From positions 1 to 64,000 of the forward strand of contig JADJPL010000022.1 in assembly GCA_016713275.1 (NCBI GenBank): DNA of 64,000 nucleotides, in the 5' to 3' direction. Shown here one piece after another: positions 9,445 through 19,949 of the stretch. Position 1 is the stretch's first letter. Each line of letters begins with the position of its first letter. This DNA is from Haliscomenobacter sp. Its GTDB lineage: Bacteria; Bacteroidota; Bacteroidia; Chitinophagales; Saprospiraceae. A program made the translations under genes and the position numbers. Under the pieces are notes generated by a model, which did no database searches, was not told the DNA's origin, and was given only the letters and a program-made list of their open reading frames with translations.

Positions 9445-11424
9445 TTAAAAGAGATTCTTGCGAAGCGCGTCAAAAAAGTCCAGGCAGCCAGGATTGCGCA
9501 TGGAATCCAGGTTCGCAGCCCGCTCGATGGGGGCGCCCATCAGGATCTTTTTCACCGGAGTTTCCATTTTCTTCCCGCTGATCGTGTAGGGAATATCCGG
9601 CGCCTCCAGAATGGTATCCGGTACGTGTCTGGGGGAAAAATCCGACCGAAGCTGCCCCCGAATCGTTGCTTTCAGGGATTCGTCCAGCGAGGCGCCCTGG
9701 GTCAGGACGACAAAAAGGAGCATAAGGTCTTTTCCTCCGGCCATTTCCAGATGCACCACCAAGCTGTCTTTGACATCCGGGACCTTATCTACCGACCGGT
9801 AGATCTCGGCGGTACCGATCCGAACGCCCTGCCGGTTGAGGGTGGCGTCCGACCGGCCGTAGATAACCAGAGAGCCCCGGTCCGTGATTTCCACCCAATC
9901 GCCGTGCCTCCAGATGCCCGGATACATGTCAAAATAGCTTTCCCGGTAGCGTTGGTTGGCTGGGTCGTTCCAGAAAAAAACAGGCATGGAGGGCATGGGT
10001 TGGGTAATCACCATCTCCCCTACCCGCCCCTGGACCGGGCGGCCCAAATCGTCATACGCGAACAACGCACATCCCAGAGCCCGGCATTGGATTTCCCCCT
10101 GATAAACAGGCTCCCAGGGGCATCCGCCCACAAACGCCGTACACACATCGGTGCCTCCGCTCATGGAACACAGCCAGACGTCTGGCTTCACTTGGTCTTT
10201 GACGTAGGCAAAGGCCTCCGGAGGTAAGGGAGATCCGGTGGATCCGATCGACCGAAGCGAGGACAGGTCATAGCGCGCTCCCGGCATAACGCCTTCCTTC
10301 ATACACGTGACCAGATACGGCGCGCTGACGCCGAAATGGGTAATACCGGCCCTGGAGGCCAAATCCCAAAGCACGTCCAGGTTGGGATACCCCGGACTCC
10401 CATCGTAAAGAACCAGGACTGCCCCCAGAAGCAGGGAGGCCTGAACAAAATTCCACATCATCCACCCTGTGGTGGTGTACCAGAAAAACCGTTCTCCCGG
10501 ATGTACCTCGTTGTGAAACGCCAGGTATTTATAATGCTCCAGCAAAACCCCGCCATGCCCGTGGGTAATGGCTTTGGGCATGCCGGTCGTTCCGGAAGAA
10601 TACAAAACCCAGATGGGATGATCAAACGGAAGCGGCGTAAAGGAAAGCCCGGCATTTTTTTCCTCCAAAACCTCCTCCCAATACACATGCGGGCAGGTCA
10701 GGGAATGGTGGGTCCCTTCCTCCAGGTATGGGATTAAAACCACGTGTTCCAAGCCCGGCAGCCCGCCTGCGAGACCGGCTACCTCCTCCAGCCTGGAAAA
10801 CCGCTTCCCGCCATACACGTACCCATCCACAGTGATCAGCACTTTCGGATGGATTTGCCGGAAGCGGTCCAGGACGCTATTCACCCCAAAATCCGGAGAG
10901 CAGCTCGACCACACCGCTCCGATCGAACAACAGGCAAGAAAAGCAGCGGTCGCCTCCGGAATATTTGGAAGATAAGCGGCTACCCGGTCTCCGGCCTGAA
11001 CGCCTTGCCGGGTTAACCAGGAAGCCAGGGCGGCAACTTGTGCCTGGAGTTCAGCCCAGGAAACCGTTCTTCCCTCCGGAACCCGTTCGGATTGAAAAAA
11101 AATGGCCGGGCGGTCGTCCGAAGCGGCGCGAAAAATATGCTCCGCGTAGTTTACCCTGCTGCCGGGAAACCATTTGGCCCCGGGCATCGATGCCTCCTCC
11201 AGGATGCATTGGTACGGCGCATGACTTTGTATAGCTAAATACTGCCAGATGCTTTCCCAAAACGGTTCGGGATGCGTTACCGACCACTCCCAAAGCTGCC
11301 GGTATTCGTGGAATTCCAATCCTTTTTCCCGTTGAAGCCATCGGTTATAGTGGGTTAGATTGGATTCCCGGATGAAAGAATCCGAAGGGGACCAAACGAG
11401 CGGAGGAAGCGAATGGGTTGCCAT
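9445..11424 (-). CDS. aacS: Acetoacetate-CoA ligase (acetoacetyl-CoA synthetase)
   Basis: A 659-residue member of the ANL adenylate-forming superfamily, of the length and type that activates acetoacetate to acetoacetyl-CoA for ketone-body use or PHB/sterol-type metabolism. Seen: the ATP loop SSGTTGMPKAITHGHGG (residues ~270-286), GSTGSPLPPEAF, GGTDVCTAF, the hinge segment GRSDATLNRQGVRIG, and the C-terminal catalytic Lys in SGKKMETPVKKIL. The N-terminal block MPGAKWFPGSRVNYAEH is typical of acetoacetyl- and acetyl-CoA synthetases. It is monocistronic here, convergent with lptE and divergent from the next membrane protein. Confidence 0.92.
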   Translation of the reverse strand: MATHSLPPLVWSPSDSFIRESNLTHYNRWLQREKGLEFHEYRQLWEWSVTHPEPFWESIWQYLAIQSHAPYQCILEEASMPGAKWFPGSRVNYAEHIFRAASDDRPAIFFQSERVPEGRTVSWAELQAQVAALASWLTRQGVQAGDRVAAYLPNIPEATAAFLACCSIGAVWSSCSPDFGVNSVLDRFRQIHPKVLITVDGYVYGGKRFSRLEEVAGLAGGLPGLEHVVLIPYLEEGTHHSLTCPHVYWEEVLEEKNAGLSFTPLPFDHPIWVLYSSGTTGMPKAITHGHGGVLLEHYKYLAFHNEVHPGERFFWYTTTGWMMWNFVQASLLLGAVLVLYDGSPGYPNLDVLWDLASRAGITHFGVSAPYLVTCMKEGVMPGARYDLSSLRSIGSTGSPLPPEAFAYVKDQVKPDVWLCSMSGGTDVCTAFVGGCPWEPVYQGEIQCRALGCALFAYDDLGRPVQGRVGEMVITQPMPSMPVFFWNDPANQRYRESYFDMYPGIWRHGDWVEITDRGSLVIYGRSDATLNRQGVRIGTAEIYRSVDKVPDVKDSLVVHLEMAGGKDLMLLFVVLTQGASLDESLKATIRGQLRSDFSPRHVPDTILEAPDIPYTISGKKMETPVKKILMGAPIERAANLDSMRNPGCLDFFDALRKNLF

Positions 11425-11602
11425 ATGCTGGTAATTCTTGAGGAAAGATACGGATTCTGCCCAAATGAGGGAATACTCCTAAAATACAGGCATCAATCGA
11501 AACCCTTACCCCGGCGCGGAAAAAATCGCCATAGACTTCCGTTTGGGGAATGCTTTTCAACCGCTGCGATTTCGTATCATTGCTTCACAAAGCCGATTGT
11601 CC

Positions 11603-13903
11603 ATGATGCTGTCTCAAAAGATTGCCGGCATACTTGCCGTCCTGCTCCTCACGGGCGTCCTGATCGCCTTACAGTTCCCAGACTTCCTTGCCTCCAGAAA
11701 AGGAATGGTGGTCGAACCATACGGAGATGGGTTCAAAGCGTACATGTCGCCCATTTACCATGCGGGCTACGACAGTACCTTATCCCACTTTGGGGGAATG
11801 CATTACCCTTACGGAGACCACCTCGTGATGTCTGATCCTCAGCCTATTCTCGCCAACGGCCTAAAGCTTTTCTTTGAACCAGGGGATCAACTGGTTCGAA
11901 TAGGGATCACCTGGACGCACTACCTGATGCTGCTCTCCATAATGGGCAGCGCCTTATTTCTTTTTCTTTTGTTTCGGGAATTGGGGCTTCCCTCGTGGTA
12001 TTCGGTATGGATTGCTGCAGGGTTGAGTTTCCTGGCGCCGATGGTGGCCCGGATGGCCTATCATTTTGGACTAGCCCAGCCTGCAGCCGTTCCGGTCGTC
12101 TTATATTTGCTGTTGCGCTTCCACCAAAACCGGCGATGGGCAACGAGCCTGGCGGCCGGTTTGTCGGTGTTGTTGTTTTCGCTTTTCCATCTTCACTATT
12201 TTGGTCTTTTGGCAATGGCCATCTCACTGTTTTTTCTTTTGGAATTCCTCCGGGACATTTCCTGGAGGAACCTGGCCAGCCTGGCGGGCCACTATGGGGT
12301 TCAGGCCATGTTGCCGCTGGTATTTCTTTTAGCTTGGCTATATGGAGGGGAGCGCGTAGCCGACCGGTCTGCTCAGCCCTGGGGGTTTATCCATTACCGG
12401 GCCAAGCTGGATGGGATTTTTGCTTCCCTGGACCAGCCGCATTTCCGGTTTGCCGATCACTGGCTTACCCCGTTTCGGTCTCTGGACGGGGAGGCGATGA
12501 ACTACATCGGACTGGTTGCTGCGGGCGGTTTTTTTGTGCTGCTCTGGCGGATCGTTCGAATGCGGGCAAAAGCCCCGTTAATTCCCGATACCATCCCCAA
12601 CCGGGTGTTCCTCACCCATCTATTTTGGGCGGGAAGCATTCTGCTGGTCTTTTCGCTTGGGTTTCCTTTTATTATTCCCGGCATGGAACGGTTGCTGAAA
12701 TACCTGGGGCCGTTGCAGCAATTTCGGGCTTTGGGCCGGTTTTCCTGGCTGTTTTTCTTCACTTCCAATATCGTTGCCTTTGCCTGGGCATGGCATACCT
12801 GGTCCAACAAGAAATGGGTAATGCCTGTCCTTGCTCTTGTGTTAAGCCTGGAAGCCTTCTTTTTTATCCGGCACAGGGATTTGAGGCTCGATCTGGTTCC
12901 CGGCCTTAAAGAGGATATGTCGCTTACCCAAAGGGCGTTTCTGAATCCGAACGACTATCAAGCCAGCCTGGCGATCCCGTTTTTCCATCTGGGCAGCGAA
13001 AACTTCTGGTTGGAGCCAGAGGGATTCATCCAGCAGCAAGCCATCGTATTGGCCATGCGAACGGGCATACCCATGATGAACGCCATGATGTCGCGTTCCT
13101 CCCCGAGCCAGACCTACAACCTGTTGCAACTGGTTACCGAGCCCTACCGCAAGCCGGCCGTTCTGGAGGATCTGCCGTCGCAAAAACCGCTTTTACTGCT
13201 TCGGGATGAAGCGCGGTTTGCCGGGCAAGCGCCCCGATGGGAACATTTTGCCGACACGGCTTCGGGCATGGAGTGGGTATATGCCAAAGAGCGGCTCAAA
13301 GTATTCACCCTTCCCCTTTCCTTTTTTGAAAAAAGCCTGGATCAGCGCAGAAAAAGCGTGCTGGCGGAAATGACGGCGGAGGGGTTGGCCGAACGAAACG
13401 GGTATCTGATTTCCGACAGCCTGGCGTCTGTAGCCCACAATACCTGGGATGAAACGAGCAGCGAAACCCGCTACCAGGGAAAAGGCGGGTTTACAGGGGT
13501 CATGAAAAACGCCAATACGGTTTTTGAAGGCCCCGTGTCCGGCGCTGCAGATGGCCAACGCCTGACGTTTTCGATCTGGATGTTCCTCCGGGAAGATTTG
13601 AGGCCAAGGACGGATTTGCTGCTCGAGGAATTGGACCCTGAAAGCAACGCGCCGATCCAGCAGATGGCTGCCCAGGCACATAGCTGGGCCACGGTTTTCG
13701 ATCCCAACGGATGGGCCCTCCTCGAAATCCCGTTCACGCAAACCAAGGCGAATTCCATTATCCGGGCAACTTTCCAAAACAAAGCGATGGGCAATGCCCC
13801 CCTTTATCTGGATGAACTGCTGATAAGGCCGGAGTCCGTTCACGTTTACCGCCGCCAGGATGGTTTTTTCTGGAAAGACAACCGCTTTTATCCGGAAAAC
13901 TAA
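11603..13903 (+). CDS. Large polytopic membrane protein, GT-C-like, function unknown
   Basis: A 766-residue protein. The start is placed at the ATG-ATG at 11603, just before a hydrophobic segment; an upstream in-frame ATG at 11543 would add a non-hydrophobic leader. Residues 1-470 hold about ten membrane helices with a long first periplasmic loop containing GMHYPYGDHLVMSDPQP. The last ~300 residues are soluble and probably periplasmic, with a beta-rich domain. Topology and the acidic first loop resemble GT-C glycosyltransferases and YfhO-like proteins, but no decisive motif was recognised. It is divergent from the CoA ligase and 73 nt before the next gene. Confidence 0.6.
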   Translation: MMLSQKIAGILAVLLLTGVLIALQFPDFLASRKGMVVEPYGDGFKAYMSPIYHAGYDSTLSHFGGMHYPYGDHLVMSDPQPILANGLKLFFEPGDQLVRIGITWTHYLMLLSIMGSALFLFLLFRELGLPSWYSVWIAAGLSFLAPMVARMAYHFGLAQPAAVPVVLYLLLRFHQNRRWATSLAAGLSVLLFSLFHLHYFGLLAMAISLFFLLEFLRDISWRNLASLAGHYGVQAMLPLVFLLAWLYGGERVADRSAQPWGFIHYRAKLDGIFASLDQPHFRFADHWLTPFRSLDGEAMNYIGLVAAGGFFVLLWRIVRMRAKAPLIPDTIPNRVFLTHLFWAGSILLVFSLGFPFIIPGMERLLKYLGPLQQFRALGRFSWLFFFTSNIVAFAWAWHTWSNKKWVMPVLALVLSLEAFFFIRHRDLRLDLVPGLKEDMSLTQRAFLNPNDYQASLAIPFFHLGSENFWLEPEGFIQQQAIVLAMRTGIPMMNAMMSRSSPSQTYNLLQLVTEPYRKPAVLEDLPSQKPLLLLRDEARFAGQAPRWEHFADTASGMEWVYAKERLKVFTLPLSFFEKSLDQRRKSVLAEMTAEGLAERNGYLISDSLASVAHNTWDETSSETRYQGKGGFTGVMKNANTVFEGPVSGAADGQRLTFSIWMFLREDLRPRTDLLLEELDPESNAPIQQMAAQAHSWATVFDPNGWALLEIPFTQTKANSIIRATFQNKAMGNAPLYLDELLIRPESVHVYRRQDGFFWKDNRFYPEN

Positions 13904-13976
13904 ATTGCTCCCTGGAAGGCATAACCGAATGGGTTGATTCCCGTATACACCTCCGAAATAAACGGAAAACACCAAC

Positions 13977-14633
<657 letters not shown>

Positions 14634-14743
14634 AGGTAACCTTCTTTAAAAGGCGACTGCAAATATACTATGCTTGCCGGGTTTATGCCAACATGCACGC
14701 TTATTTTTTTTAACAACACCCCTGGGTAGAAAAGTTCCGGGAA

Positions 14744-15262
14744 TTACTTCCGGGAGTTCTTTTTCTTCCTGCGGTTGCTGTTTTTCTCCCATTCGTATTT
14801 TTCCCGCTTCCACAGGACATACCGAAGGCTGATCCCCGTCTGGCTGTAGAAGGTTTTTTCGCCGCCGCTAATGTTGATAGCGGGTTTGAAATCCCAGCTC
14901 AGGTTAACTTTGCTGATGGTGATTTCTACGCCGGCCATCACGTCGATCCCGAAGGGGTCCTTTAACTTCTCCGTGCCAACCGCTTCGCTGGTCCATCCTT
15001 TGTGCACGCCGCCACCGACATACAGGTTGAGGTTGCGCACCACGAGCGGCTGATGAACTACCCCCATGAGGGTAATAGCGGTCTCCTCGCGCTGCAGGCT
15101 CGATTGAAGGATCAATTCTCCGGTAATATTCTCGTAGACGCGTTGCCGCACCGTCAGGCCCCAGTCGGTGCCCAGGCGAATCCCGGCGGCAGTGTTGTAG
15201 GATTGAGCAAAAGTTTGAACGCCCAGTCCGGCAAATCCGATAAATAGCAACAAGTATTTCAT
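14744..15262 (-). CDS. Small outer-membrane beta-barrel-like protein
   Basis: A 172-residue exported protein. The ATG at 15262 is preferred because it opens a classic signal peptide (MKYLLLFIGFAGLGVQTFAQ); the longer frame to 15505 adds a basic leader with no such feature. The mature part alternates short beta-strands with Gly and aromatic residues (LYVGGGVHKGW, GVEITISKVNLSWDFKP, TGISLRYVLWKR), as in eight-stranded OmpX/PorT-like barrels. The tail is very basic (about ten Lys/Arg in the last 17 residues), unusual for a barrel end. Function unknown. Confidence 0.65.
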   Translation of the reverse strand: MKYLLLFIGFAGLGVQTFAQSYNTAAGIRLGTDWGLTVRQRVYENITGELILQSSLQREETAITLMGVVHQPLVVRNLNLYVGGGVHKGWTSEAVGTEKLKDPFGIDVMAGVEITISKVNLSWDFKPAINISGGEKTFYSQTGISLRYVLWKREKYEWEKNSNRRKKKNSRK

Positions 15263-15339
15263 GATCAGCGAACGCCCCCGCACTCCGGCGTAGTGCCGGA
15301 GGTTAACCCATTGATAAAATTTTAACATTTGAACCCAGG

Positions 15340-16368
15340 TCAATCGAAATCGAAGAAGGAATCGTATTGGTTGCGATGCCCAGCTTCCCGGACCGGCATC
15401 TTGATTGGAGCGTCCAGATCGAGGACATTCCCGTCGTCGTTGGCTTGAAGCAATAAAGAAGACTTCTCTGCTCCGAGCAGGAGGGATTCGCCTTTTCTTT
15501 CCCATTCTTCCAGCATTTTGACTCCTTCTTCCTCGAAAATGCCGTTTTGAAGGTCGATCGACTCCATAAACTTGGAGGAAACGTGCATGAAATTCTCCAT
15601 TTCACCCACTTTGCTGGCCACGTCTTCGGTGATCGCTTCCATGGCCGCGTCGAACATCGCCCGTTTATCCGGATCACCGCTCGTGACGCTCATCGCCGAA
15701 CGCATGGCGCTATGGCTTGCATGGATGGCTTTGCGCTCCTGTTCCTTCACCATGACCTGATCCTGAATATCCTCCATGAGGACTTGGGAATTTTCGTACA
15801 TCTTCGTCAACACCCGGTAAAGCACCTCCATTTTCCGGTAGAGGTCTTCCAGGCGCATATTGGACTCCTGCAAACGCCCGGCTTTGCGGGATTTGAGGAT
15901 CATCACGTTCTGCTTGTTGCTGGCCTTGGCTTCGCTGGCCAGGTTGAGGTTGCTCTCGATTTCTTTTTTGTTGTTGTAAATGATTTCCTTCAGTTTATGC
16001 ATTTGCCCCCGGAGCCGTCCGATTTGCTTGTTCATTTCCCGGAGGTTTTTCTGCAGGTTTTCCACATACCCTTTCAGAATGGCGATGGGATCTACCTTGA
16101 CAAACAAGCTGGTGATGGACCGCATCAGGCTTTTGTACATATACCAAACCAGATTGCGCATTTTGGGGTCGAGGACCATGTACAACAACGCGCTGAAAGC
16201 CAGGATCATACCGGTTAGGACCAGGACGTTGCGGGCAAGCGTGACGAGCATAGGCAGGAACGAGATGGTCAGGATGCCCAGTCCGGCGATGATTGCTACG
16301 AGAAAAATAGCGCCGGTGATCCCTTCCGGGCGCTGCCAAAACGATTTTTTGGATGATTCAGTAGTCAT
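15340..16368 (-). CDS. Inner-membrane coiled-coil protein, PspA/IM30-like layout
   Basis: 342 residues. Two membrane helices (about 17-38 and 44-67) are followed by a long coiled coil (about 95-270: LQKNLREMNKQIGRLRGQM and so on) and an acidic, disordered tail ending DSFFDFD. The coiled coil recalls PspA/IM30 but the two N-terminal membrane spans are atypical, so homology is not claimed. The upstream gene ends 8 nt before this one, so the two are probably co-translated and may form a complex at the membrane. Confidence 0.5.
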   Translation of the reverse strand: MTTESSKKSFWQRPEGITGAIFLVAIIAGLGILTISFLPMLVTLARNVLVLTGMILAFSALLYMVLDPKMRNLVWYMYKSLMRSITSLFVKVDPIAILKGYVENLQKNLREMNKQIGRLRGQMHKLKEIIYNNKKEIESNLNLASEAKASNKQNVMILKSRKAGRLQESNMRLEDLYRKMEVLYRVLTKMYENSQVLMEDIQDQVMVKEQERKAIHASHSAMRSAMSVTSGDPDKRAMFDAAMEAITEDVASKVGEMENFMHVSSKFMESIDLQNGIFEEEGVKMLEEWERKGESLLLGAEKSSLLLQANDDGNVLDLDAPIKMPVREAGHRNQYDSFFDFD

Positions 16369-16376
16369 AAAAGTGC

Positions 16377-17033
16377 TTATTGGAGATAGGTATTGATTTT
16401 TTCCAGATCGGCCTGGATTTGATGCAGCAGCAATTGTTTGGCAGCGGCGAAATCGGCCTGCGTGCCCTGGATGGTTTGTGCCGCTTGTTCTTTCTGCATC
16501 TGCATCTGACCGATTTTGGTTTGAAGCTGGACGATTTGGTCCTGCAAAACCTGGATTTGTTTATTTTTTTCTTCCAGTTCTTTGGAAGAAGCAGCGATTT
16601 CTATCGTTTTCGCCTCCACCTGAGAGGCGGTTTGTTTGCCCACCGCTTCCTGAAACTTAACGGTTTCCAGCTCTAAAACGTTTAAATAGTGGTTGGCAGA
16701 ATCGGCGATCTGGTTTTTGGAGACCCCAAGGGTTTTGGCAACCGCGTAAGCCGATTGGTACCGCGTAGGCTCCTCCATGGACATGTCCTGCAGGGATTGC
16801 AGCGATTTCCGGAACTCCAGGTAGTCAAAGCCTTCCTGGTTGTTTTTCTGGAAGGCTTCCAGAAGAATATCCAGGAATCTGGAAGGGGATCCGGGCACTG
16901 AAACCGGGTTTTCCTGGGCCGGTACTGCTTCTGCGTTCCCGCCGGTTTCGCGGACAGGAGCAGCAGCAGGGCGCTCCGCAACCTCTTCTTCGATCACAAA
17001 CAGGCGTTTCAGGTTTTTCAGGACCTCCTTCAT
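16377..17033 (-). CDS. Cytoplasmic coiled-coil partner protein, function unknown
   Basis: 218 residues: a short basic helix (MKEVLKNLKRLFVIEEE), a Pro/Ala-rich linker to about residue 50, a helical domain (about 52-130) and a Gln-rich coiled coil (about 135-205). There is no signal or membrane segment. It is the first gene of a two-gene operon with the membrane coiled-coil protein at 15340. A scaffold or stress-response role is inference only. Confidence 0.5.
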   Translation of the reverse strand: MKEVLKNLKRLFVIEEEVAERPAAAPVRETGGNAEAVPAQENPVSVPGSPSRFLDILLEAFQKNNQEGFDYLEFRKSLQSLQDMSMEEPTRYQSAYAVAKTLGVSKNQIADSANHYLNVLELETVKFQEAVGKQTASQVEAKTIEIAASSKELEEKNKQIQVLQDQIVQLQTKIGQMQMQKEQAAQTIQGTQADFAAAKQLLLHQIQADLEKINTYLQ

Positions 17034-17185
17034 GCGCTTCCCGTTTTGGCACGCAAATTAACAAAAAGGCTGTAGATGTTGGCTTTATCCCGCTTCCTTT
17101 TCGATCACCTTTGGAAATACTCCTCCCGAATTGGTGCATATTGCGGATATACGGGTTATTTTGTGCCCTGCCAAATAAACCATTT

Positions 17186-18484
17186 ATGAACCCTGAAATT
17201 CGAGTTGCTTCAGAAATCGGACGCCTTCGGCAGGTGATTGTGCATCGCCCGGATGAAGGTATTGCGCGGATTTCTCCCAAGCAATCGGAGGAGCTGCTCT
17301 TCGACGACATCGTGCATCTGCCCCAAATGCAGCAGGAACACGATGTTTTTACCCGCATCCTGGGCGCTTTTCTTGGGCCGGAGAACGTGCTCGACACCTC
17401 CCGGCTGTTGTTCGAATCGCTGGAAGCCGATCCGGTAGTCAAGTTGGATATGATCCGCCGGATATGCGAATACGAAGAGTTGCCCCAGTCTGCCCGAGGC
17501 TTATTGGAACGCATTTCCAACGAAGAACTCGCCAATGTGCTGATTACCGGGCATTACCCCGGGGAGGATTACGTCCTTTTTGATCCCATTCCCAACTTTA
17601 TCTTTACCCGCGATATTGCCGTCACGGTCAACAACCACATCATTCTCACCAAAGCGGCGAAAGAAGCCCGGTTCCGGGAAAATTTCCTGACGCGGTTTAT
17701 TCTGTATGCGCATCCTGTATTTCACACCCTGGCGGAAGAAAACCGCTTGATCAATCTCAATGATATTGATCGCTTCCCGCCTTCCCGGCGTGGAGAATAC
17801 GTGTCTATTGAAGGAGGCGACATGATGATCCTGCATCCGGACTACCTGCTCATCGGCTGCAGCGAGCGGTCGTCCAGTCATGGCATTCAATCGCTCACCG
17901 AAGCGCTTTTTGAGCGGAATATTATCCAGAATGTCGTGCAAGTGAACATTCCGTACGAGCGGTCCTTCATGCATATCGACACGGTCTTTACCCAGATCAA
18001 CCACCACCACATGGTGGTATACAAACCACTGATAGTCGACGGCATCAGCTCTACCGTGAAGGTGTACCGCAAGAACGGGCTCACCGAGCACTACCCCTCT
18101 GTAAAAGCGTTCCTTTTGTCGGAAATCAATCCGAATATGGAGTTTATATACAGCGGGAATGGGGTTTCGCCCTATCAGGAGCGGGAGCAATGGACCGACG
18201 GGTGCAACCTGCTGACGATCAAGCCAGGAGTAGCCCTGGCATACGATCGCAACCCCAAAACGGAGGACGCGTTTTACGCTGCCGGCTATGAAATTTTGCA
18301 TGCCCTGGATCTGCTCTCCGCACTGGAACGCGGAAAATTGCGGGTGGATCAGATCGAAAACACCATCATCACGCTGCCGTCCAGCGAGTTATCGAGAGCC
18401 CGGGGAGGTTCCCATTGCATGAGCTGTCCCATTCAGCGCGACGATCTGCCTGCTGCGAATCCGCCTGCAGGCAAGGGCCATTAA
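17186..18484 (+). CDS. arcA: Arginine deiminase
   Basis: 432 residues; hydrolyses arginine to citrulline and ammonia. Motifs: the substrate-binding block FDPIPNFIFTRD, EGGD with the acidic residues, HIDTVF, and the nucleophile Cys in SRARGGSHCMSCPI. The ATG at 17186 gives MNPEIRVASEIGRLRQVIVH, the expected N-terminus; the longer upstream frame is not needed. There is no ornithine carbamoyltransferase or carbamate kinase next to it, so it is not a full ADI operon. The thioesterase follows after 22 nt. Confidence 0.93.
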   Translation: MNPEIRVASEIGRLRQVIVHRPDEGIARISPKQSEELLFDDIVHLPQMQQEHDVFTRILGAFLGPENVLDTSRLLFESLEADPVVKLDMIRRICEYEELPQSARGLLERISNEELANVLITGHYPGEDYVLFDPIPNFIFTRDIAVTVNNHIILTKAAKEARFRENFLTRFILYAHPVFHTLAEENRLINLNDIDRFPPSRRGEYVSIEGGDMMILHPDYLLIGCSERSSSHGIQSLTEALFERNIIQNVVQVNIPYERSFMHIDTVFTQINHHHMVVYKPLIVDGISSTVKVYRKNGLTEHYPSVKAFLLSEINPNMEFIYSGNGVSPYQEREQWTDGCNLLTIKPGVALAYDRNPKTEDAFYAAGYEILHALDLLSALERGKLRVDQIENTIITLPSSELSRARGGSHCMSCPIQRDDLPAANPPAGKGH

Positions 18485-18506
18485 GTCACGGAAAGAACGA
18501 TTTGGT

Positions 18507-18920
18507 ATGTATACACACGAATATCCCAAACGAGTCCGGTACGGAGAAACCGACCAGATGGGTTACCTGTACTACGGCAATTACGCGCAGTATTACGAGA
18601 TTGGCCGGGTGGAAATGTTGCGGTCTCTGGGCCTTACCTATAAGGAAATGGAGGAAGAACACGGGATTCTGATGCCCGTGGTGCACCTGGAAATGCGGTT
18701 TGTCCGGCCCGCGAAGTACGACGAGCAACTGACCATTCGCACCCAGTTGCGCAAGCTGCCGGACCAGTACATCGTTTTTCATGTAGAACTGTTCAACGAG
18801 CGGGGTAAATTGGTGAACGGAGGGCGTGTCCGCCTGTGTTTTGTAGAGGAAACGTCCCAAAAGACCATCCATGCCCCGGAATTCTTATTGGAAAAACTTA
18901 GACCATATTTCAACGCGTGA
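18507..18920 (+). CDS. Acyl-CoA thioesterase, hot-dog fold (YbgC/4HBT family)
   Basis: 137 residues, the usual size for this family. The signature VRYGETDQMGYLYYGNYAQYY at residues 10-30 carries the catalytic Asp (D16 region) and the Tyr that lines the site, followed by ILMPVVHLEMRFVRPAKYDE. It hydrolyses acyl-CoA esters; the physiological acyl group cannot be told from sequence. It overlaps the next gene by 4 nt (ATGA type), so the two are translationally coupled. Confidence 0.88.
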   Translation: MYTHEYPKRVRYGETDQMGYLYYGNYAQYYEIGRVEMLRSLGLTYKEMEEEHGILMPVVHLEMRFVRPAKYDEQLTIRTQLRKLPDQYIVFHVELFNERGKLVNGGRVRLCFVEETSQKTIHAPEFLLEKLRPYFNA

Positions 18921-19915
18921 AACGATTATTCCAGCTTTGGCAAATCTGGGAAACGCGCTTGGTGGAAAGCAAGCCGGTCCAGATGGTCCTTGGGTGGGCC
19001 AAGACGCATTCCTTTCCGGGGTTTTTCAAGGTTCCCGTATACGATGTAGCCGTCGGCCTTCAAAACGAACTTCGGAAGTACGATCTCTTTATCCGGGCCA
19101 ACGCGGTTGCTTACAGCTTTTTTCTGGCGTTATTTCCTTCGCTCATTGCGTTGTTCACCCTTATTCCTATTCTAAAAAAAACCATCCTGCATTACCTGCC
19201 GGAGGGAGAGCAGTTCGATATGCACCTGCAGGCGGAGCTGCAGCGATTGATGCCGGGCGTCGCCGGGCAGCGGCTGTTTGATTTCATTGAAGACATCACC
19301 AGCCATCCCCGGGTTGCCCTGCTTTCCTTTGGTTTTCTCATGGCCATTTATTTTGCTTCCAATGGCATGCTGGCCCTGATGCAGGGATTTGACAAATCCT
19401 ATCCTCTGACGTTCGTCAAACGGTCGCCTTATGCCAAACGTGGCATAGCGATCCTGCTCACCTTTATTTTGGGGCTGTTGCTGATCTCATCCGTGATCCT
19501 GATTATTTTGGGAGATTTCCTGATTCATTTCTTTTCAGATCTGGTGGGATTGGACTGGATTAGCTCCCTCCTGCTTAGCGGCTTGCGCTGGGTCATTATT
19601 TTCGCTTTATTTTATTTTTCGATCGGCATCATTTACCGGATGGGGGCTGCTACGCGGAAAAAATTCAGGCTCTTTACGCCGGGGGCTTCCGTAGCTACGT
19701 TCCTCAGCATCATCTCCTCGCTTGTTTTCTCTGCGTACGTCAATAATTTCAACACCTACAACGAGCTCTACGGCTCCATTGGAACGATTATTATTCTGAT
19801 GCTTTGGATCCAGATCAACGCGTTTTCGTTATTGATTGGCTTTGAACTGAATGCCAGCATTGCCGTTAACAGGGATGAACGGCAGCATATTTTCCAACCG
19901 GACTCCAAAACATAG
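18917..19915 (+). CDS. YihY/BrkB family inner-membrane protein
   Basis: 332 residues with six predicted membrane helices between about 60 and 320. The family blocks are present: RANAVAYSFFLALFPSLIAL near the first helix, LMAIYFASNGMLALMQGFDKSY, and the C-terminal YGSIGTIIILMLWIQINAF with GFELNA. It lacks an RNase BN activity despite an old name; its role in the membrane is unclear in all species. It overlaps the thioesterase by 4 nt and precedes the PorV-like gene by 34 nt. Confidence 0.9.
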   Translation: MKRLFQLWQIWETRLVESKPVQMVLGWAKTHSFPGFFKVPVYDVAVGLQNELRKYDLFIRANAVAYSFFLALFPSLIALFTLIPILKKTILHYLPEGEQFDMHLQAELQRLMPGVAGQRLFDFIEDITSHPRVALLSFGFLMAIYFASNGMLALMQGFDKSYPLTFVKRSPYAKRGIAILLTFILGLLLISSVILIILGDFLIHFFSDLVGLDWISSLLLSGLRWVIIFALFYFSIGIIYRMGAATRKKFRLFTPGASVATFLSIISSLVFSAYVNNFNTYNELYGSIGTIIILMLWIQINAFSLLIGFELNASIAVNRDERQHIFQPDSKT

Positions 19916-19949
19916 CCTTACCTTGAGGGCGCTTCTGAAAATACGCGAC

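Noticed and set aside
14744..15505. Longer start for the small barrel protein at 15505
   Set aside because: It would put 81 basic residues before an excellent signal peptide; the ATG at 15262 is the sensible start.
17111..17185. 25-residue N-terminal extension of arginine deiminase
   Set aside because: Hydrophobic but without signal-peptide shape, and the family N-terminus starts at the ATG at 17186.
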